A DNA stretch of 64,000 nucleotides from Salipiger sp. H15 (lineage in GTDB: Bacteria; Pseudomonadota; Alphaproteobacteria; Rhodobacterales; Rhodobacteraceae): contig NZ_CP123384.1 of NCBI RefSeq assembly GCF_040409955.1, positions 310,001-374,000 on the forward strand, in the 5' to 3' direction. Shown here in pieces: positions 55,682 through 64,000 of this stretch. Both the position numbers and the translations under genes were made by a program. Position 1 is the stretch's first letter; each line of letters begins with the position of its first letter. Below the pieces are notes generated by a model. That model was not told the origin of the DNA, ran no database searches, and worked only from the letters and a program-made list of their open reading frames with translations.

Positions 55682-56317
55682 ATGACTCTGAGCCCCGAGA
55701 TCCTGCTGCAAGCCTACCGCGCCGGGATCTTTCCCATGGCCGAGCACCGCGACGATCCCGATCTCTTCTGGGTCGATCCGCGCCGCCGGGGCATCATCCC
55801 GATCACCGGCTTCCGCATCTCGCGCAGCCTTGCGCGGCGGTTGCGCAAGGCTGACTACGACGTGAGTTTCGACCGCGATTTCGAGGGGGTGATCGACGCC
55901 TGTGCCGACCGGCGCGAAACCTGGATCAACTCCGAGATCCGCGCGCTCTTCACCGAGCTGCACCGGCGCGGCCATGCCCATTCCATCGAGGTCTGGATGC
56001 AGGACGAGCTGGTCGGCGGGGTCTACGGGCTGGAGGTGGGCGGCGCCTTCTGCGGCGAGTCGATGTTCTCGCGCCGCCGCGACGGCTCGAAGATCGCGCT
56101 GGCCTGGCTGATCGACCTGCTGCGCCGCGCGGGGTTCACCCTCTTCGACACGCAGTTCCTGACCGAGCACCTCGCCTCGCTTGGCGCGATCGAGATCCCG
56201 CGCCACCAGTACCGGGCCCAGCTTGCGACGGCCCTGCAGGTCACGCCGGACCTTGCCGGCACGCCGCTGGCCGCCTCAGGTCAGGAAGTCGTGCAGCGCA
56301 GCACCCAGACGTCGTAG
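55682..56317 (+). CDS. aat: Leucyl/phenylalanyl-tRNA-protein transferase
   Basis: The 211-residue protein adds Leu or Phe from tRNA to proteins with N-terminal Arg or Lys, marking them for ClpAP (N-end rule). The family segments are LLQAYRAGIFPMAE, FWVDPRRRGIIP and the core GGVYGLEVGGAFCGESMFSR. The 3' end overlaps the convergent DUF2155 gene by 37 bp. clpX and clpP lie 2.3 kb downstream, though the usual adaptor partner is ClpA/ClpS. Confidence 0.95.
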   Translation: MTLSPEILLQAYRAGIFPMAEHRDDPDLFWVDPRRRGIIPITGFRISRSLARRLRKADYDVSFDRDFEGVIDACADRRETWINSEIRALFTELHRRGHAHSIEVWMQDELVGGVYGLEVGGAFCGESMFSRRRDGSKIALAWLIDLLRRAGFTLFDTQFLTEHLASLGAIEIPRHQYRAQLATALQVTPDLAGTPLAASGQEVVQRSTQTS

Positions 56318-56640
56318 CGCTGGTGGTCGAGCGGGTTGAGCGCCGGCGACGAGGCGATCATCCAGCCGCGGAACACCGGGTCGGGTTTGCCCGCCTCGCG
56401 GATCGTCAGGAAGGCGAAGGCATCGCCTGCGCGGTTGCCTTCCGGGTAGCGGCAGTCCTGCAGCGCGATCTCGATGCGGCCGAACTCGACGCTGGAGCCC
56501 GACGCGACCTCGAGGTCGGTGACCCGTCCGGTCAGCTTGTCGAGCCCGCGCAGCGTCGCGCCCGTGCCCTCCTCGGTGGCTTCCTGCGCACCAGCCACGG
56601 TTGCGGCCAGCATCAGGATCCCTGCCAGAGCACGTTTCAT
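56281..56640 (-). CDS. DUF2155 domain protein, exported
   Basis: The 119-residue protein has a signal peptide (MKRALAGILMLAATVAGAQ) followed by a DUF2155 domain: ATLRGLDKLTGRVTDLEV, ALQDCRYPEGNRAGDAFAFL and FRGWMIASSPALNPLDHQRYDVWVLRC. Two cysteines may form a disulfide. The function is unknown, but the gene is conserved next to mlaD- and NDUFA12-like genes in alphaproteobacteria as far as I recall. Its start overlaps the end of the mlaD-like gene by 4 bases. Confidence 0.87.
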   Translation of the reverse strand: MKRALAGILMLAATVAGAQEATEEGTGATLRGLDKLTGRVTDLEVASGSSVEFGRIEIALQDCRYPEGNRAGDAFAFLTIREAGKPDPVFRGWMIASSPALNPLDHQRYDVWVLRCTTS

Positions 56641-57086
56641 TCGCTGCCTCCCGCGACATATTTCAGAAGCAGGGAGATCAGGCTGACCGAGCCCTGCGTG
56701 TCCAGCACCTCGTCGCCCGGCCCGTAGAAGAAGGGCGAGCCGCCGGGGCTGATCTCGACGAAGTTCCCGCCCAGCAGCCCCTCGGAGGAGATCACGATGG
56801 AGCTGTCGTCGGGCAGCCGCACACCGTCCTGCACCTTCAACTTCATGTCGGCGCGATAGGTTTCCGGGTTGAGACGGATCTCGCTGACCGAGCCCACCTT
56901 CACCCCCGCGAGGCGCACGTCGCTGCCCACCGAGATCCCCTCGAGCGAGCGGAAGCTGGCGCTCAGCGCGTAGCCCTTGTCACCTCCGGCGGAAAAGCCG
57001 GTGGCGCTGACCGCATAGGCCCCGAAGGCGATGGCGCCGGCCAGCACCAGCCCGCCGACGATCACCTCTGTGGCTGTGTGCGACAT
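56637..57086 (-). CDS. mlaD: MlaD-like MCE-domain protein
   Basis: The 149-residue protein has one N-terminal membrane helix (about residues 8-28) and one MCE domain (LEGISVGSDVRLAGVKVGSV, DDSSIVISSEGLLGGNFVEISPGG). MlaD hexamers bind phospholipids in the periplasm and, with MlaF, MlaE and MlaB, move them between membranes. None of those partners is adjacent here. It is coupled to the DUF2155 gene and follows the NDUFA12-like gene by 4 bp. Confidence 0.9.
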   Translation of the reverse strand: MSHTATEVIVGGLVLAGAIAFGAYAVSATGFSAGGDKGYALSASFRSLEGISVGSDVRLAGVKVGSVSEIRLNPETYRADMKLKVQDGVRLPDDSSIVISSEGLLGGNFVEISPGGSPFFYGPGDEVLDTQGSVSLISLLLKYVAGGSE

Positions 57087-57090
57087 GGGG

Positions 57091-57474
57091 TTATTCCGGG
57101 CTCCAGGCCTCGTAGTCGCGGCGCGGAGCCGGCTCGGGGCGGCGGATCGAGCCCTGCGGCGCGTATGCGAGCGCGGTGCCGGTCAGGTTCTCGACATGCG
57201 GCTTTTCCCACGCCTTGTGCGGCAGCGGGCGCTCGGTCGGCGGCAGGTCGAAGGTGTGGTGCAGCCAGCCGTGCCAGTCGGGGCTCACGCGGGTGGCCTC
57301 GGCCTCGCCGTTGTACATCACCCAGCGGCGCTTGCCGTCCTTGGTCTGGTAGAAGACGTTCCCCTGCTCGTCCTCACCGACGCGCTGGCCCTTGCGGGAC
57401 GTGTAGAGCTGGGTGTTCAGCGTCGCCCCGTTCCACCAGGTGACGGCCCGCAGCAGCGTGTTGAGAATGCCCAT
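57091..57474 (-). CDS. NDUFA12/B17.2-like complex I accessory protein
   Basis: The 127-residue soluble protein has the NDUFA12 segments [49 protein letters not shown] and a C-terminal YEAWSPE. It is the bacterial counterpart of a mitochondrial complex I subunit, found in alphaproteobacterial NADH:ubiquinone oxidoreductase. The nuo operon is not in the window. It is the first of three tightly spaced genes with mlaD and DUF2155. Confidence 0.93.
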   Translation of the reverse strand: MGILNTLLRAVTWWNGATLNTQLYTSRKGQRVGEDEQGNVFYQTKDGKRRWVMYNGEAEATRVSPDWHGWLHHTFDLPPTERPLPHKAWEKPHVENLTGTALAYAPQGSIRRPEPAPRRDYEAWSPE

Positions 57475-57552
57475 GGACGACTCCTCTTGATCCTGACCCG
57501 TGTATGACCAAATCCGCCGCCGAGGTCCAGCGGCGACGACGCGGCTCCGGCG

Positions 57553-57915
57553 TCAGGCCGGGGCGAGTGTGGTCAATTCGATTTCGATCCGGAACTTCGG
57601 GTCGATCAGCGCCGCCTCGATCATCGTCGCGGCGGGCGGGTTGTCCCCGAAGGCCTCGCGCAGGACCGGCCAGCAGGGTTCGAACTCGGCGGCGTCGGGC
57701 AGGTAGTAGGTGACCCGCACCGCGTCGGCGAAGCTCGCCCCGGCCTCGGCCAGCGCCTTCTCGATGGTGGCCAGCGCCGAGCGGCATTGCTCGACCACCG
57801 TCTCGCCCTGCCCCACGGTGCCCGCGACATGCACGAAGCCGCCGGCGACCACGGCGCGGCAATAGCCGATCTTCGCCTCGAATTCGCCGCCCGAGGAAAT
57901 GCGCCTGATGGTCAT
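57553..57915 (-). CDS. RidA (YjgF/YER057c) family protein
   Basis: The protein has 120 residues from the ATG at 57915. The RidA fold shows RAVVAGGFVHVAGTVGQGETVVEQCRSALATIEKALAEAG and TMIEAALIDPKFRIEIELTTLAP. In the conserved C-terminal segment the classical active arginine of RidA (R105) appears in the pattern PKFRIEIE rather than RVEIEA. Enamine or imine hydrolysis is likely but not certain, so an Rid subfamily other than RidA itself is possible. It lies 5 bp after the upstream membrane protein gene. Confidence 0.85.
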   Translation of the reverse strand: MTIRRISSGGEFEAKIGYCRAVVAGGFVHVAGTVGQGETVVEQCRSALATIEKALAEAGASFADAVRVTYYLPDAAEFEPCWPVLREAFGDNPPAATMIEAALIDPKFRIEIELTTLAPA

Positions 57916-57920
57916 GGGTG

Positions 57921-58526
57921 TCAGCTCCCGTTGCGGATGCGTGCCGCGAGGCGGCCCTCGGCGGAGAAGATCTGCAGGTCCTCGCCGGTGGCGCTGCGCA
58001 TGTACCAGTTGCCCGGGGCGTCCAGCGCCTGCTGCAGCTCGTCGCCAAGCCCGGCCTTCCACTCGGCCTCGCAGAGCGCCAGGACGTCGATCGGCAGCGC
58101 CCCGAAGAGCCGCTCCGGCGTCTGCCGCCATTCGCCGCCGTAGCGCTCCCACCAGGCGGTGCCGAGCGCCGAGGTCGGCGGCGTGCGGGCGATGCCCGTC
58201 CCCGTCCGCACGATGGCATAGGAACAGCTCGGCGCACCGTCCTCGGACGAGGCGGTGATCTTGCTGGCCAGCACCGTGTCGATCGGCAGCAGCCCCCCGA
58301 AGACCTTGCGCGCATAGGCCTCGGCCGTGTCGCCGCCGCCCATGGGCAGCATCGCCGCGAGGGTCTTGCCGGTCAGCCCTTCATGGCTGCCGAGCGCGCC
58401 ATACGGCTCGGCGCCGCGGCCCTGGACGTAGGCGAACCATGCCCACCCCCCCAAAAAGAAGATGCCTGCCACGACGGCAAGCATCCTCAAAGCGTTCTGT
58501 ACCAGCTGAGCAAGTATCCACGTCAT
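57921..58526 (-). CDS. Membrane-anchored protein of unknown function
   Basis: The 201-residue protein has one N-terminal hydrophobic segment (about residues 14-34, MLAVVAGIFFLGGWAWFAYV), which is a signal anchor. The periplasmic part contains two cysteines and a C-terminal region ending NWYMRSATGEDLQIFSAEG. No domain is recognised. It is followed by a RidA-type gene after 5 bp and begins 31 bp downstream of clpX. Confidence 0.72.
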   Translation of the reverse strand: MTWILAQLVQNALRMLAVVAGIFFLGGWAWFAYVQGRGAEPYGALGSHEGLTGKTLAAMLPMGGGDTAEAYARKVFGGLLPIDTVLASKITASSEDGAPSCSYAIVRTGTGIARTPPTSALGTAWWERYGGEWRQTPERLFGALPIDVLALCEAEWKAGLGDELQQALDAPGNWYMRSATGEDLQIFSAEGRLAARIRNGS

Positions 58527-58557
58527 TTACTCATACCAAAGTCACTTACTACACGTC

Positions 58558-59823
58558 TTAGCCCGCGGACGCTGGCTCCTTCTTCGGATCAGCGTAGATC
58601 AGCAGCGGCTTGGCGTCGGCGGTCACGGATTCCTCGTTCACCACGACCTCGGTCACGTCCGCCATGCCGGGCAGCTCGAACATGGTGTCGAGCAGGATGC
58701 CCTCGAGGATCGAGCGCAGGCCGCGCGCGCCGGTCTTGCGTGCGATGGCACGCTTGGCGATGGCCGCGAGCGCATCCTCGGTGAAGGTCAGCGTGGTGTC
58801 CTCCATCTCGAAGAGGCGCTGGTACTGCTTGACCAGGGCGTTCTTCGGCTGGGTGAGGATCGTCACCAGGGCTTCCTCGTCGAGGTCCTCGAGCGTTGCG
58901 ATCACCGGCAGACGGCCGACGAATTCCGGGATCAGGCCGAACTTCAGCAGGTCCTCGGGCTCGAGCTCCTTGAAGATCTCGCCGGTGCCGCGCTGGTCGG
59001 GATCACGCACGTCGGCGCCGAAGCCCATGGCAGAGCCCTTGCCGCGCTGCGCGATGATCCGGTCAAGCCCGGCAAAGGCGCCGCCGCAGATGAACAGGAT
59101 GTTCGTGGTGTCCACCTGCAGGAACTCCTGCTGCGGGTGCTTGCGGCCGCCCTGCGGCGGAACCGAGGCCACGGTGCCTTCCATCAGCTTCAGCAGCGCC
59201 TGCTGCACGCCCTCGCCCGACACGTCGCGGGTGATCGAGGGGTTCTCGGACTTGCGGGTGATCTTGTCGACCTCGTCGATGTAGACGATGCCGCGCTGCG
59301 CGCGCTCGACGTTGTACTCGCTCGACTGGAGAAGCTTCAGGATGATGTTCTCGACATCCTCGCCCACGTAGCCGGCTTCGGTCAGCGTGGTCGCGTCGGC
59401 CATGGTGAAGGGCACGTCAAGGATGCGTGCCAGCGTCTGCGCCAGCAGCGTCTTGCCGCAGCCGGTCGGGCCGATCAGCAGGATGTTGGATTTCGCCAGC
59501 TCGATGTCGCCGCTCTTCTGGGCGTGGTTGAGCCGCTTGTAGTGGTTGTGCACGGCCACGGAGAGCACGCGCTTCGCCTTCATCTGGCCGATCACGTAAT
59601 CGTCCAGCACGTCGCAGATCTCGCGCGGCGTGGGCACACCGTCAGAGGACTTCAGGCCAGCGCCCTTGGTCTCTTCGCGGATGATATCCATGCAGAGCTC
59701 GACACATTCGTCGCAGATGAAGACGGTCGGTCCCGCGATCAGCTTGCGGACCTCGTGCTGGCTCTTGCCGCAGAAGCTGCAATACAGGGTGTTCTTGCTG
59801 TCGCCGCCGGAGTTCGTCGCCAT
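58558..59823 (-). CDS. clpX: ATP-dependent Clp protease ATP-binding subunit ClpX
   Basis: The 421-residue AAA+ unfoldase feeds substrates to ClpP. The N-terminal zinc-binding domain has C15, C18, C37 and C40. Walker A is GPTGCGKT, Walker B is [10 protein letters not shown] and the pore loop GYVGED is present, with the IGF loop in [11 protein letters not shown]. The C-terminal small domain is complete. It follows clpP by 156 bp on the same strand, the usual order. Confidence 0.98.
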   Translation of the reverse strand: MATNSGGDSKNTLYCSFCGKSQHEVRKLIAGPTVFICDECVELCMDIIREETKGAGLKSSDGVPTPREICDVLDDYVIGQMKAKRVLSVAVHNHYKRLNHAQKSGDIELAKSNILLIGPTGCGKTLLAQTLARILDVPFTMADATTLTEAGYVGEDVENIILKLLQSSEYNVERAQRGIVYIDEVDKITRKSENPSITRDVSGEGVQQALLKLMEGTVASVPPQGGRKHPQQEFLQVDTTNILFICGGAFAGLDRIIAQRGKGSAMGFGADVRDPDQRGTGEIFKELEPEDLLKFGLIPEFVGRLPVIATLEDLDEEALVTILTQPKNALVKQYQRLFEMEDTTLTFTEDALAAIAKRAIARKTGARGLRSILEGILLDTMFELPGMADVTEVVVNEESVTADAKPLLIYADPKKEPASAG

Positions 59824-59979
59824 GTCGCACCTTTCCAGGCCTTGTGTTCGCAGTGGTCGGGGCCGTTGCCCTGACGAGGCCTATCGTCTCTGCCAAGTCC
59901 GGAAAGTCTAGGACAGCCCTTTCCGGTCCACAATGTCAAAATTGCCGCGCGCGGATCGGCGCGCGGCAGGGACGGCGGG

Positions 59980-60606
59980 TTACGCCGCGTCCGCCGTGCC
60001 GCGCTTCTCGACGATCTCGTCGATGAGGCCCCAGGCCTTCGCGTCCTCGGGCGACATGAAGTTGTCGCGCTCGAGCGCCCGCTCGACTTCCTCGAGGGTG
60101 CGGCCGCAATGCTTCACGTAGATCTCGTTGAGGCGGCGCTTCAGTTTCAGCGTCTCCTCGGCGTGGATCATGATGTCGGTCGCCTGGCCCTGGTAGCCGC
60201 CCGAGGGCTGGTGCACCATGACGCGGCTGTTCGGCAGCGAGAAGCGCATGCCCGGCTCGCCGGCGGCGAGCAGCAGCGAGCCCATCGAGGCCGCCTGGCC
60301 GATCACCAGCGTCGAGACCTTCGGCTTGATGTACTGCATCGTGTCGTAGATCGACAGGCCCGAGGTCACCACGCCGCCCGGGCTGTTGATGTACATCGAG
60401 ATTTCCTTGCTCGGGTTCTCTGCCTCGAGGTGCAGCAGCTGCGCCACGATCAGCGAGGACATGCCGTCATGCACGGGGCCCGAGAGGAAGATGATGCGCT
60501 CTTTCAGCAGGCGCGAGAAAATGTCGTAAGCCCGCTCGCCGCGGCTGGTCTGCTCGACGACCATGGGGACGAGGGTGTTCATGTACGTTTCAAAAGGATC
60601 TTTCAT
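59980..60606 (-). CDS. clpP: ATP-dependent Clp protease proteolytic subunit
   Basis: The 208-residue serine peptidase has the catalytic serine S107 (QAASMGS) and histidine H132 (MVHQPSGG), with a downstream Asp in the ENDFMSPEDA-type region. It forms tetradecamers and works with ClpX. In Caulobacter-like alphaproteobacteria ClpXP drives cell-cycle proteolysis. Start and length are typical. It lies upstream of clpX. Confidence 0.98.
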   Translation of the reverse strand: MKDPFETYMNTLVPMVVEQTSRGERAYDIFSRLLKERIIFLSGPVHDGMSSLIVAQLLHLEAENPSKEISMYINSPGGVVTSGLSIYDTMQYIKPKVSTLVIGQAASMGSLLLAAGEPGMRFSLPNSRVMVHQPSGGYQGQATDIMIHAEETLKLKRRLNEIYVKHCGRTLEEVERALERDNFMSPEDAKAWGLIDEIVEKRGTADAA

Positions 60607-60716
60607 CTTCGCCTGCCTGCTGTGTCTTGTCCAAATGGTGCCTAGCGCGCGCGCGTTAAACGAGTCTTAGTGTCGGGTCAGAAGGGCTGCAAGGGCTGGC
60701 GCGCCATTTCCGCCGC

Positions 60717-61631
60717 TCATGCCCCGCCCCAGTCCTGCGGTGATGCGCAACTGTGCCGGCTGCACTCGAGCTCGAGCGTCACCTGCCGCAGCCCGAAACG
60801 GCTCTGCATCTCGGCCTTCACCGCGTGCTTGATGCCGTCGGCGCGGGCCCAGGATCCCTCGTCGACCACGAGATGCGCCTGCAGCGCGGTGGTGTGCTCG
60901 TCGACCTGCCACAGGTGCGCCTTGTGCAGCCCGGCCACGCCCTCGATCGCCTGCGCCGCCTCGAGCACCTGCGCCGGCACCACGTCCGGCGGGCTGCCCA
61001 GCATCAGCACCCGGATCACGCCGCCGATCTCGGAGAGCGCCATCCACAGGATGTAGCCGGCGATCAGCAGCGTCACGAGCGGGTCGATCCAGGTCCAGCC
61101 GAAGAGCAGGATCAGCGTGCCCGCCACGATCACCGCCAGCGAGCCCATGGCATCGGCCACGTTGTGCAGGAAGGCGGCGCGGATGTTGTGGCTGTCCTTC
61201 GCCATCGAATAGGTCAGCAGCGCGGTCGCCACGTCGATCACCAGCGCCACGCCGGCGATAATTACCACCATCCAGCCCTCGACCGGCTCGGGCGAGAGGA
61301 ACCGCAGGATCGCCTCGATCATCAGGTAGACGCCGATGACGATCAGCGTGGTGTAGTTGATCAGCGCCGCCACGGTCTCGGCCCGCGCGTAGCCGAAGGG
61401 CATCTCGGCATTGGCTGGGCGCCGCGCGATCTTGCGCGCCAGCGCCGCGATGATCAGCGAGATCGCGTCCGAGAAGTTGTGCAGCGCATCGGCGATCATC
61501 GCGAGGCTGCCCGAGAGGATGCCGCCGACCACCTGCGCGACGGTGAGCAGCATGTTCACGCCCACCGCAAGCGCCATGCGCATGTCGCCAGCCTCGGGTT
61601 CCACGTGGTGATGGTGGTGGTGATGACTCAT
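60717..61631 (-). CDS. Cation diffusion facilitator family metal exporter with poly-His N-terminus
   Basis: The protein has 304 residues from the ATG at 61631. It opens with MSHHHHHHHVEPE, seven consecutive histidines, followed by six membrane helices with the metal site residues in NFSDAISLIIAALA and HNVADAMGSLAVI. A cytoplasmic C-terminal domain ends ELECSRHSCA. The family exports Zn, Co, Cd or similar ions in exchange for protons. The natural poly-His tract and C-terminal HSC motif suggest metal sensing. No regulator is adjacent. Confidence 0.92.
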   Translation of the reverse strand: MSHHHHHHHVEPEAGDMRMALAVGVNMLLTVAQVVGGILSGSLAMIADALHNFSDAISLIIAALARKIARRPANAEMPFGYARAETVAALINYTTLIVIGVYLMIEAILRFLSPEPVEGWMVVIIAGVALVIDVATALLTYSMAKDSHNIRAAFLHNVADAMGSLAVIVAGTLILLFGWTWIDPLVTLLIAGYILWMALSEIGGVIRVLMLGSPPDVVPAQVLEAAQAIEGVAGLHKAHLWQVDEHTTALQAHLVVDEGSWARADGIKHAVKAEMQSRFGLRQVTLELECSRHSCASPQDWGGA

Positions 61632-61739
61632 GCCGGCATCAGGCGCCTGTCGGCCGGGAAGGTCAATAGGGGCAGCAGGATTGGCGGTGCCGCACCGGCC
61701 CCTGCTGCGCAAAGCCCTCGCCCGGGGGCGCTTTTCGCC

Positions 61740-61898
61740 TCAGAGCAGCGCGTCGCGGGGCTGCGCCTCGGTATGGTGCAGGCTGCGGGTCAGCTCGTAG
61801 CCGGGCGCCTCGGGATGCGAATTCCGGGGCAGGAAGCCGAGTGCCGCTGACAGCGAGAGCACGGCGGCGATGCAGAGTATCCAGTGGCGGAAAGTCAT
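61740..61898 (-). CDS. 52-residue exported or membrane-anchored peptide
   Basis: The frame starts with ATG at 61898 and ends with TGA at 61740. AAGGA lies 8 bases upstream, a good ribosome site. The peptide begins MTFRHWILCIAAVLSLSAALGFLP, a typical signal or membrane segment, then has a short polar tail with HHTEAQPRDALL. No family is recognised. It lies 108 bp upstream of the metal exporter gene on the same strand, so a role near that exporter is possible. Confidence 0.6.
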   Translation of the reverse strand: MTFRHWILCIAAVLSLSAALGFLPRNSHPEAPGYELTRSLHHTEAQPRDALL

Positions 61899-62080
61899 CG
61901 GGGCGTCCTTCTTTTTTGCCTGATCGTTCGGGGCGCTGACCTTTCATATGTGTCATGACGCGGCTCAGAAAAGGATGGTCGCGGAAAATGGCGGAATCAC
62001 GCCACTCACGATGCTGCGAGTGGGCAATTTTCGGACGATCAAGGGGCTGCGGCGCGATATTTTCGCCGCACCGTGCCGGT

Positions 62081-62674
62081 TTACTCGACGTCTTCGCGGG
62101 GAATGTCCGGGTTCAGCTCGCGCTCGAGGTCCTCGAAGCCCTCGTCGTCAAGCTCGAGGTAGCGCCCCTCCTCGAGGAAGATGAGCCCCTCCTCGACGCC
62201 CCGCGTGGCGGTGCCGAAGAAGTCGCGGATCGAGGCGTAGCGCAGCTCGGGCGGGAAGCCTTCGACATGGTTCCAGACCGGCAGGCCCGCGCCCCCCGCC
62301 TCGCGCAGGTCGACGGTGAAGAAATCGCCCATCCCGTCGGCAAGGATCGGGAAGAGGTGCTCGGGCCAGTCCTCCTCGCCCGAGCGGCCATGGACGGCAC
62401 CGGTGCCGGTCTGGTGCGCGGTTACCGCCTCGGCGATCGACAGCGGGTAGTAGCCGGGGAAGATCTGCATCTGGTCGAGCGTGAAATCCCCCTCGACGAT
62501 GCCGTTCATCGCGCTCCAGAAGGCGTGAAGCTCGGGATCGGGACTCAGCCCGAGCTCGCGCAGCCGCGCGTCCACCTCGTCCGGCGCGATGCCCGGGGCG
62601 AGCTTCTCGGCGACGGGCCAGCCCATCCCCGCCAGCCGGTCCAGATAGGTCTGAATCGTTTCGTTCAATGACAT
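62081..62674 (-). CDS. SMI1/KNR4 family protein
   Basis: The protein has 197 residues from the ATG at 62674. An N-terminal region (LAPGIAPDEVDARLRELGLSPDPELHAFWSAMNG) matches the SMI1/KNR4 fold start, and a very acidic tail ends LERELNPDIPREDVE. In bacteria many such proteins are immunity factors for polymorphic toxins, while others act as housekeeping scaffolds. No toxin gene is adjacent, so immunity is not supported here. Confidence 0.75.
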   Translation of the reverse strand: MSLNETIQTYLDRLAGMGWPVAEKLAPGIAPDEVDARLRELGLSPDPELHAFWSAMNGIVEGDFTLDQMQIFPGYYPLSIAEAVTAHQTGTGAVHGRSGEEDWPEHLFPILADGMGDFFTVDLREAGGAGLPVWNHVEGFPPELRYASIRDFFGTATRGVEEGLIFLEEGRYLELDDEGFEDLERELNPDIPREDVE

Positions 62675-62808
62675 GGAAGTCCCCCCTGGAAGCCCTGCGT
62701 GGAGTCTAGGCAGCCGGCGACGGGCGGGCAAGCGCAACCGCGCGGCCGCCGACCCCGCGCCGCCGATGCCTGCTGGATGTAAGGAGCGGCCGCCGAAGGC
62801 GTTACGCC

Positions 62809-63396
62809 TCAGCTCATCTCGCGCAGGCGCGCGACGTAGCGGGCCATGGTGTCGATCTCGAGGTTGACCTTGTCGCCCAGCTTCACGCCGCCCCAGGTGG
62901 TCACTTCCTTGGTGTGCGGAATGAAATTGATGCCGAACACCGTGCCCTGCACCTCGTTCACCGTCAGCGAGGTGCCGTTCAGCGCGACCGAGCCCTTGGA
63001 GGCGATGAACTTCGCCAACTCGTCGGGCGCGCGCAGCTGCACGCGGGTGCTGTCACCCTCGTCCTGCACCGAGATCACCTCGGCCAGCCCGTCGACATGC
63101 CCCGAGACGATGTGCCCGCCCAGCTCGTCGCCGACCTTGAGCGCGCGCTCGAGGTTGACCCGCTTGCCGGGCTGCCAGCCGCCGAGGTTGGTCTTCGACA
63201 GGGTCTCGGCGCTGATCTGCACGTCGAACCAGTCCTCGCCCAGCGTCACCACGGTCAGGCAGACGCCGTCGCAGGCGATGGAGGCGCCGATCTCGATGCC
63301 CGCGGTGTCATAGGCGGTGCCGATGCGCGCGGTCAGGTCGCCCGCCTGCTCGAGCGCCCGGATTTCCCCCATGTCGGTGACGATGCCGGTGAACAT
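62809..63396 (-). CDS. ribE: Riboflavin synthase alpha subunit
   Basis: The protein has 195 residues from the ATG at 63396, with GAGAGGA 7 bases upstream. A TTG two codons earlier is not needed. It has two lumazine-binding repeats: MFTGIVTDMGEI, IACDGVCLTVV and GHIVSGHVDG in the first and second barrels, and ALNGTSLTVNEV in the second. It converts two 6,7-dimethyl-8-ribityllumazine molecules into riboflavin. The other rib genes are not in the window. Confidence 0.96.
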   Translation of the reverse strand: MFTGIVTDMGEIRALEQAGDLTARIGTAYDTAGIEIGASIACDGVCLTVVTLGEDWFDVQISAETLSKTNLGGWQPGKRVNLERALKVGDELGGHIVSGHVDGLAEVISVQDEGDSTRVQLRAPDELAKFIASKGSVALNGTSLTVNEVQGTVFGINFIPHTKEVTTWGGVKLGDKVNLEIDTMARYVARLREMS

Positions 63397-63541
63397 CTGC
63401 AAATCCTCTCGCTGGCCCCGCGCGCCGCTGCGCGCTGGTCAGGGGCCTTATTTTGGTCAAATATTGCCGCTAGGGAGGGCCACCGGACCGCAGGGCCGGG
63501 CGTCAACCCCTTACGAGTAGGCCGATCCTTAACGAGTGCCC

Positions 63542-64000
63542 ATGACCAAGGCAACCGCAGAGCACATCCCGGCGCAGCCGCGCCGCGTCTTCCTCTTCCT
63601 GCAGGGACCGCACGGGCCGTTCTTTCACCGGCTCGGCACCATGCTGCGCCGCACCGGGGCCGAGGTCTGGCGCGTCGGCTTCAACGCCGGCGACCGCGCC
63701 TTCTGGTTCCACGGCGCGAGCTATCTGCCCTTCGGCGGCAGCCCGGCGGACTGGCCCGGCCACCTCCGCGCGCTGCTCGATGAAAAGCGCGTCACCGACC
63801 TCGTGCTCTACGGCGACACCCGCCCCATCCACGCGCAGGCGGTGGCCGAGGCGCGCCGGCGCGGACTGCGGGTGCATGTCTTCGAGGAAGGCTACATGCG
63901 CCCCTACTGGGTCACCTACGAGCGCGGCGGCGCCAATGGCCACTCGCGGCTGATGGAGATGGGTGTCGGCGACATGCGCGCGGCGCTGGAACGGTCGGAC
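63542..64000 (+). CDS. KpsS-like capsule polysaccharide protein, N-terminal part (cut by window end)
   Basis: The frame starts with ATG at 63542 and stays open to the window edge, giving 153 residues. It shows RRVFLFLQGPHGPFFHRLG, YGDTRPIHAQAVAEARRRGLRVHVFEEGYMRPYWVTYERGG, the capsule biosynthesis (KpsS/WcbO) motif. In E. coli KpsS adds the Kdo linker that anchors group 2 capsules. It is divergent from ribE with 145 bp between the starts, and probably marks the edge of a capsule cluster beyond the window. Confidence 0.87.
   Translation, partial: MTKATAEHIPAQPRRVFLFLQGPHGPFFHRLGTMLRRTGAEVWRVGFNAGDRAFWFHGASYLPFGGSPADWPGHLRALLDEKRVTDLVLYGDTRPIHAQAVAEARRRGLRVHVFEEGYMRPYWVTYERGGANGHSRLMEMGVGDMRAALERSD

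Overview
The window is 64 kb of high-GC chromosomal DNA (third codon positions almost always G or C). Its gene content points to a marine alphaproteobacterium of the Rhodobacterales / Roseobacter group. The pointers are a B17.2/NDUFA12-type complex I protein, a DUF6280 protein, a pcm-tolC-PopZ-like block, a RamB/ScfR-type acetate regulator and an alpha-type tRNA-Glu. A Salipiger-like genus is only a guess. Nearly all genes look intact. I see no insertion sequence, prophage, integrase or CRISPR array.

Layout. 1-4216: the end of rpiA, L-serine dehydratase, an XRE-cupin regulator with a coupled acetyltransferase, and malonyl-CoA decarboxylase. 4535-10595: an operon for a BMP-type nucleoside/nucleobase ABC importer (binding protein, double ATPase, two permeases) ending in a CodA-like deaminase. 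10745-11019: two identical tRNA-Glu(UUC) genes. 11151-16049: recJ, glpX, hom and a small lipoprotein. 16162-18823: an autoregulated TetR repressor, a cytochrome c lipoprotein, a small DMT-type membrane protein and an RTX-repeat protein. 18975-23043: lolD-lolC, a DUF1127 peptide, a HisC-like aminotransferase and a small membrane protein. 23151-29673: a class V glyoxylate aminotransferase, a phosphatase coupled to an MsbA-like exporter, ygfZ, a fructosamine-kinase-like gene, a GNAT gene and efp.

29894-38876: DUF6280, a PopZ-like protein, tolC and pcm, a DUF883/holin-like pair, gamma-glutamyltransferase and a cytoplasmic BisC-type molybdoenzyme. 39045-52733 is the most interesting stretch. It holds a FliM/SpoA-domain protein away from any flagellar cluster, a sodium:solute-symporter/histidine kinase fusion (CrbS-like), a 100-residue membrane protein, a single-domain response regulator and a RamB/ScfR-type regulator. 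The regulator is divergent from a five-gene Liv-type ABC importer that is followed by acetyl-CoA synthetase. I infer a sensing, uptake and activation unit for acetate or a related short-chain compound. Three copies of a TTTGCAC element in the 222-bp divergent promoter region are candidate operators.

52902-64000: an unknown Pro/Ala-rich protein, accB-accC, aat, then DUF2155, MlaD-like, NDUFA12-like, a RidA-family gene and an unknown membrane protein, clpX, clpP, a His-rich cation exporter, a 52-residue membrane peptide, an SMI1/KNR4 protein and riboflavin synthase. The last gene is the start of a KpsS-like capsule gene cut by the window edge.
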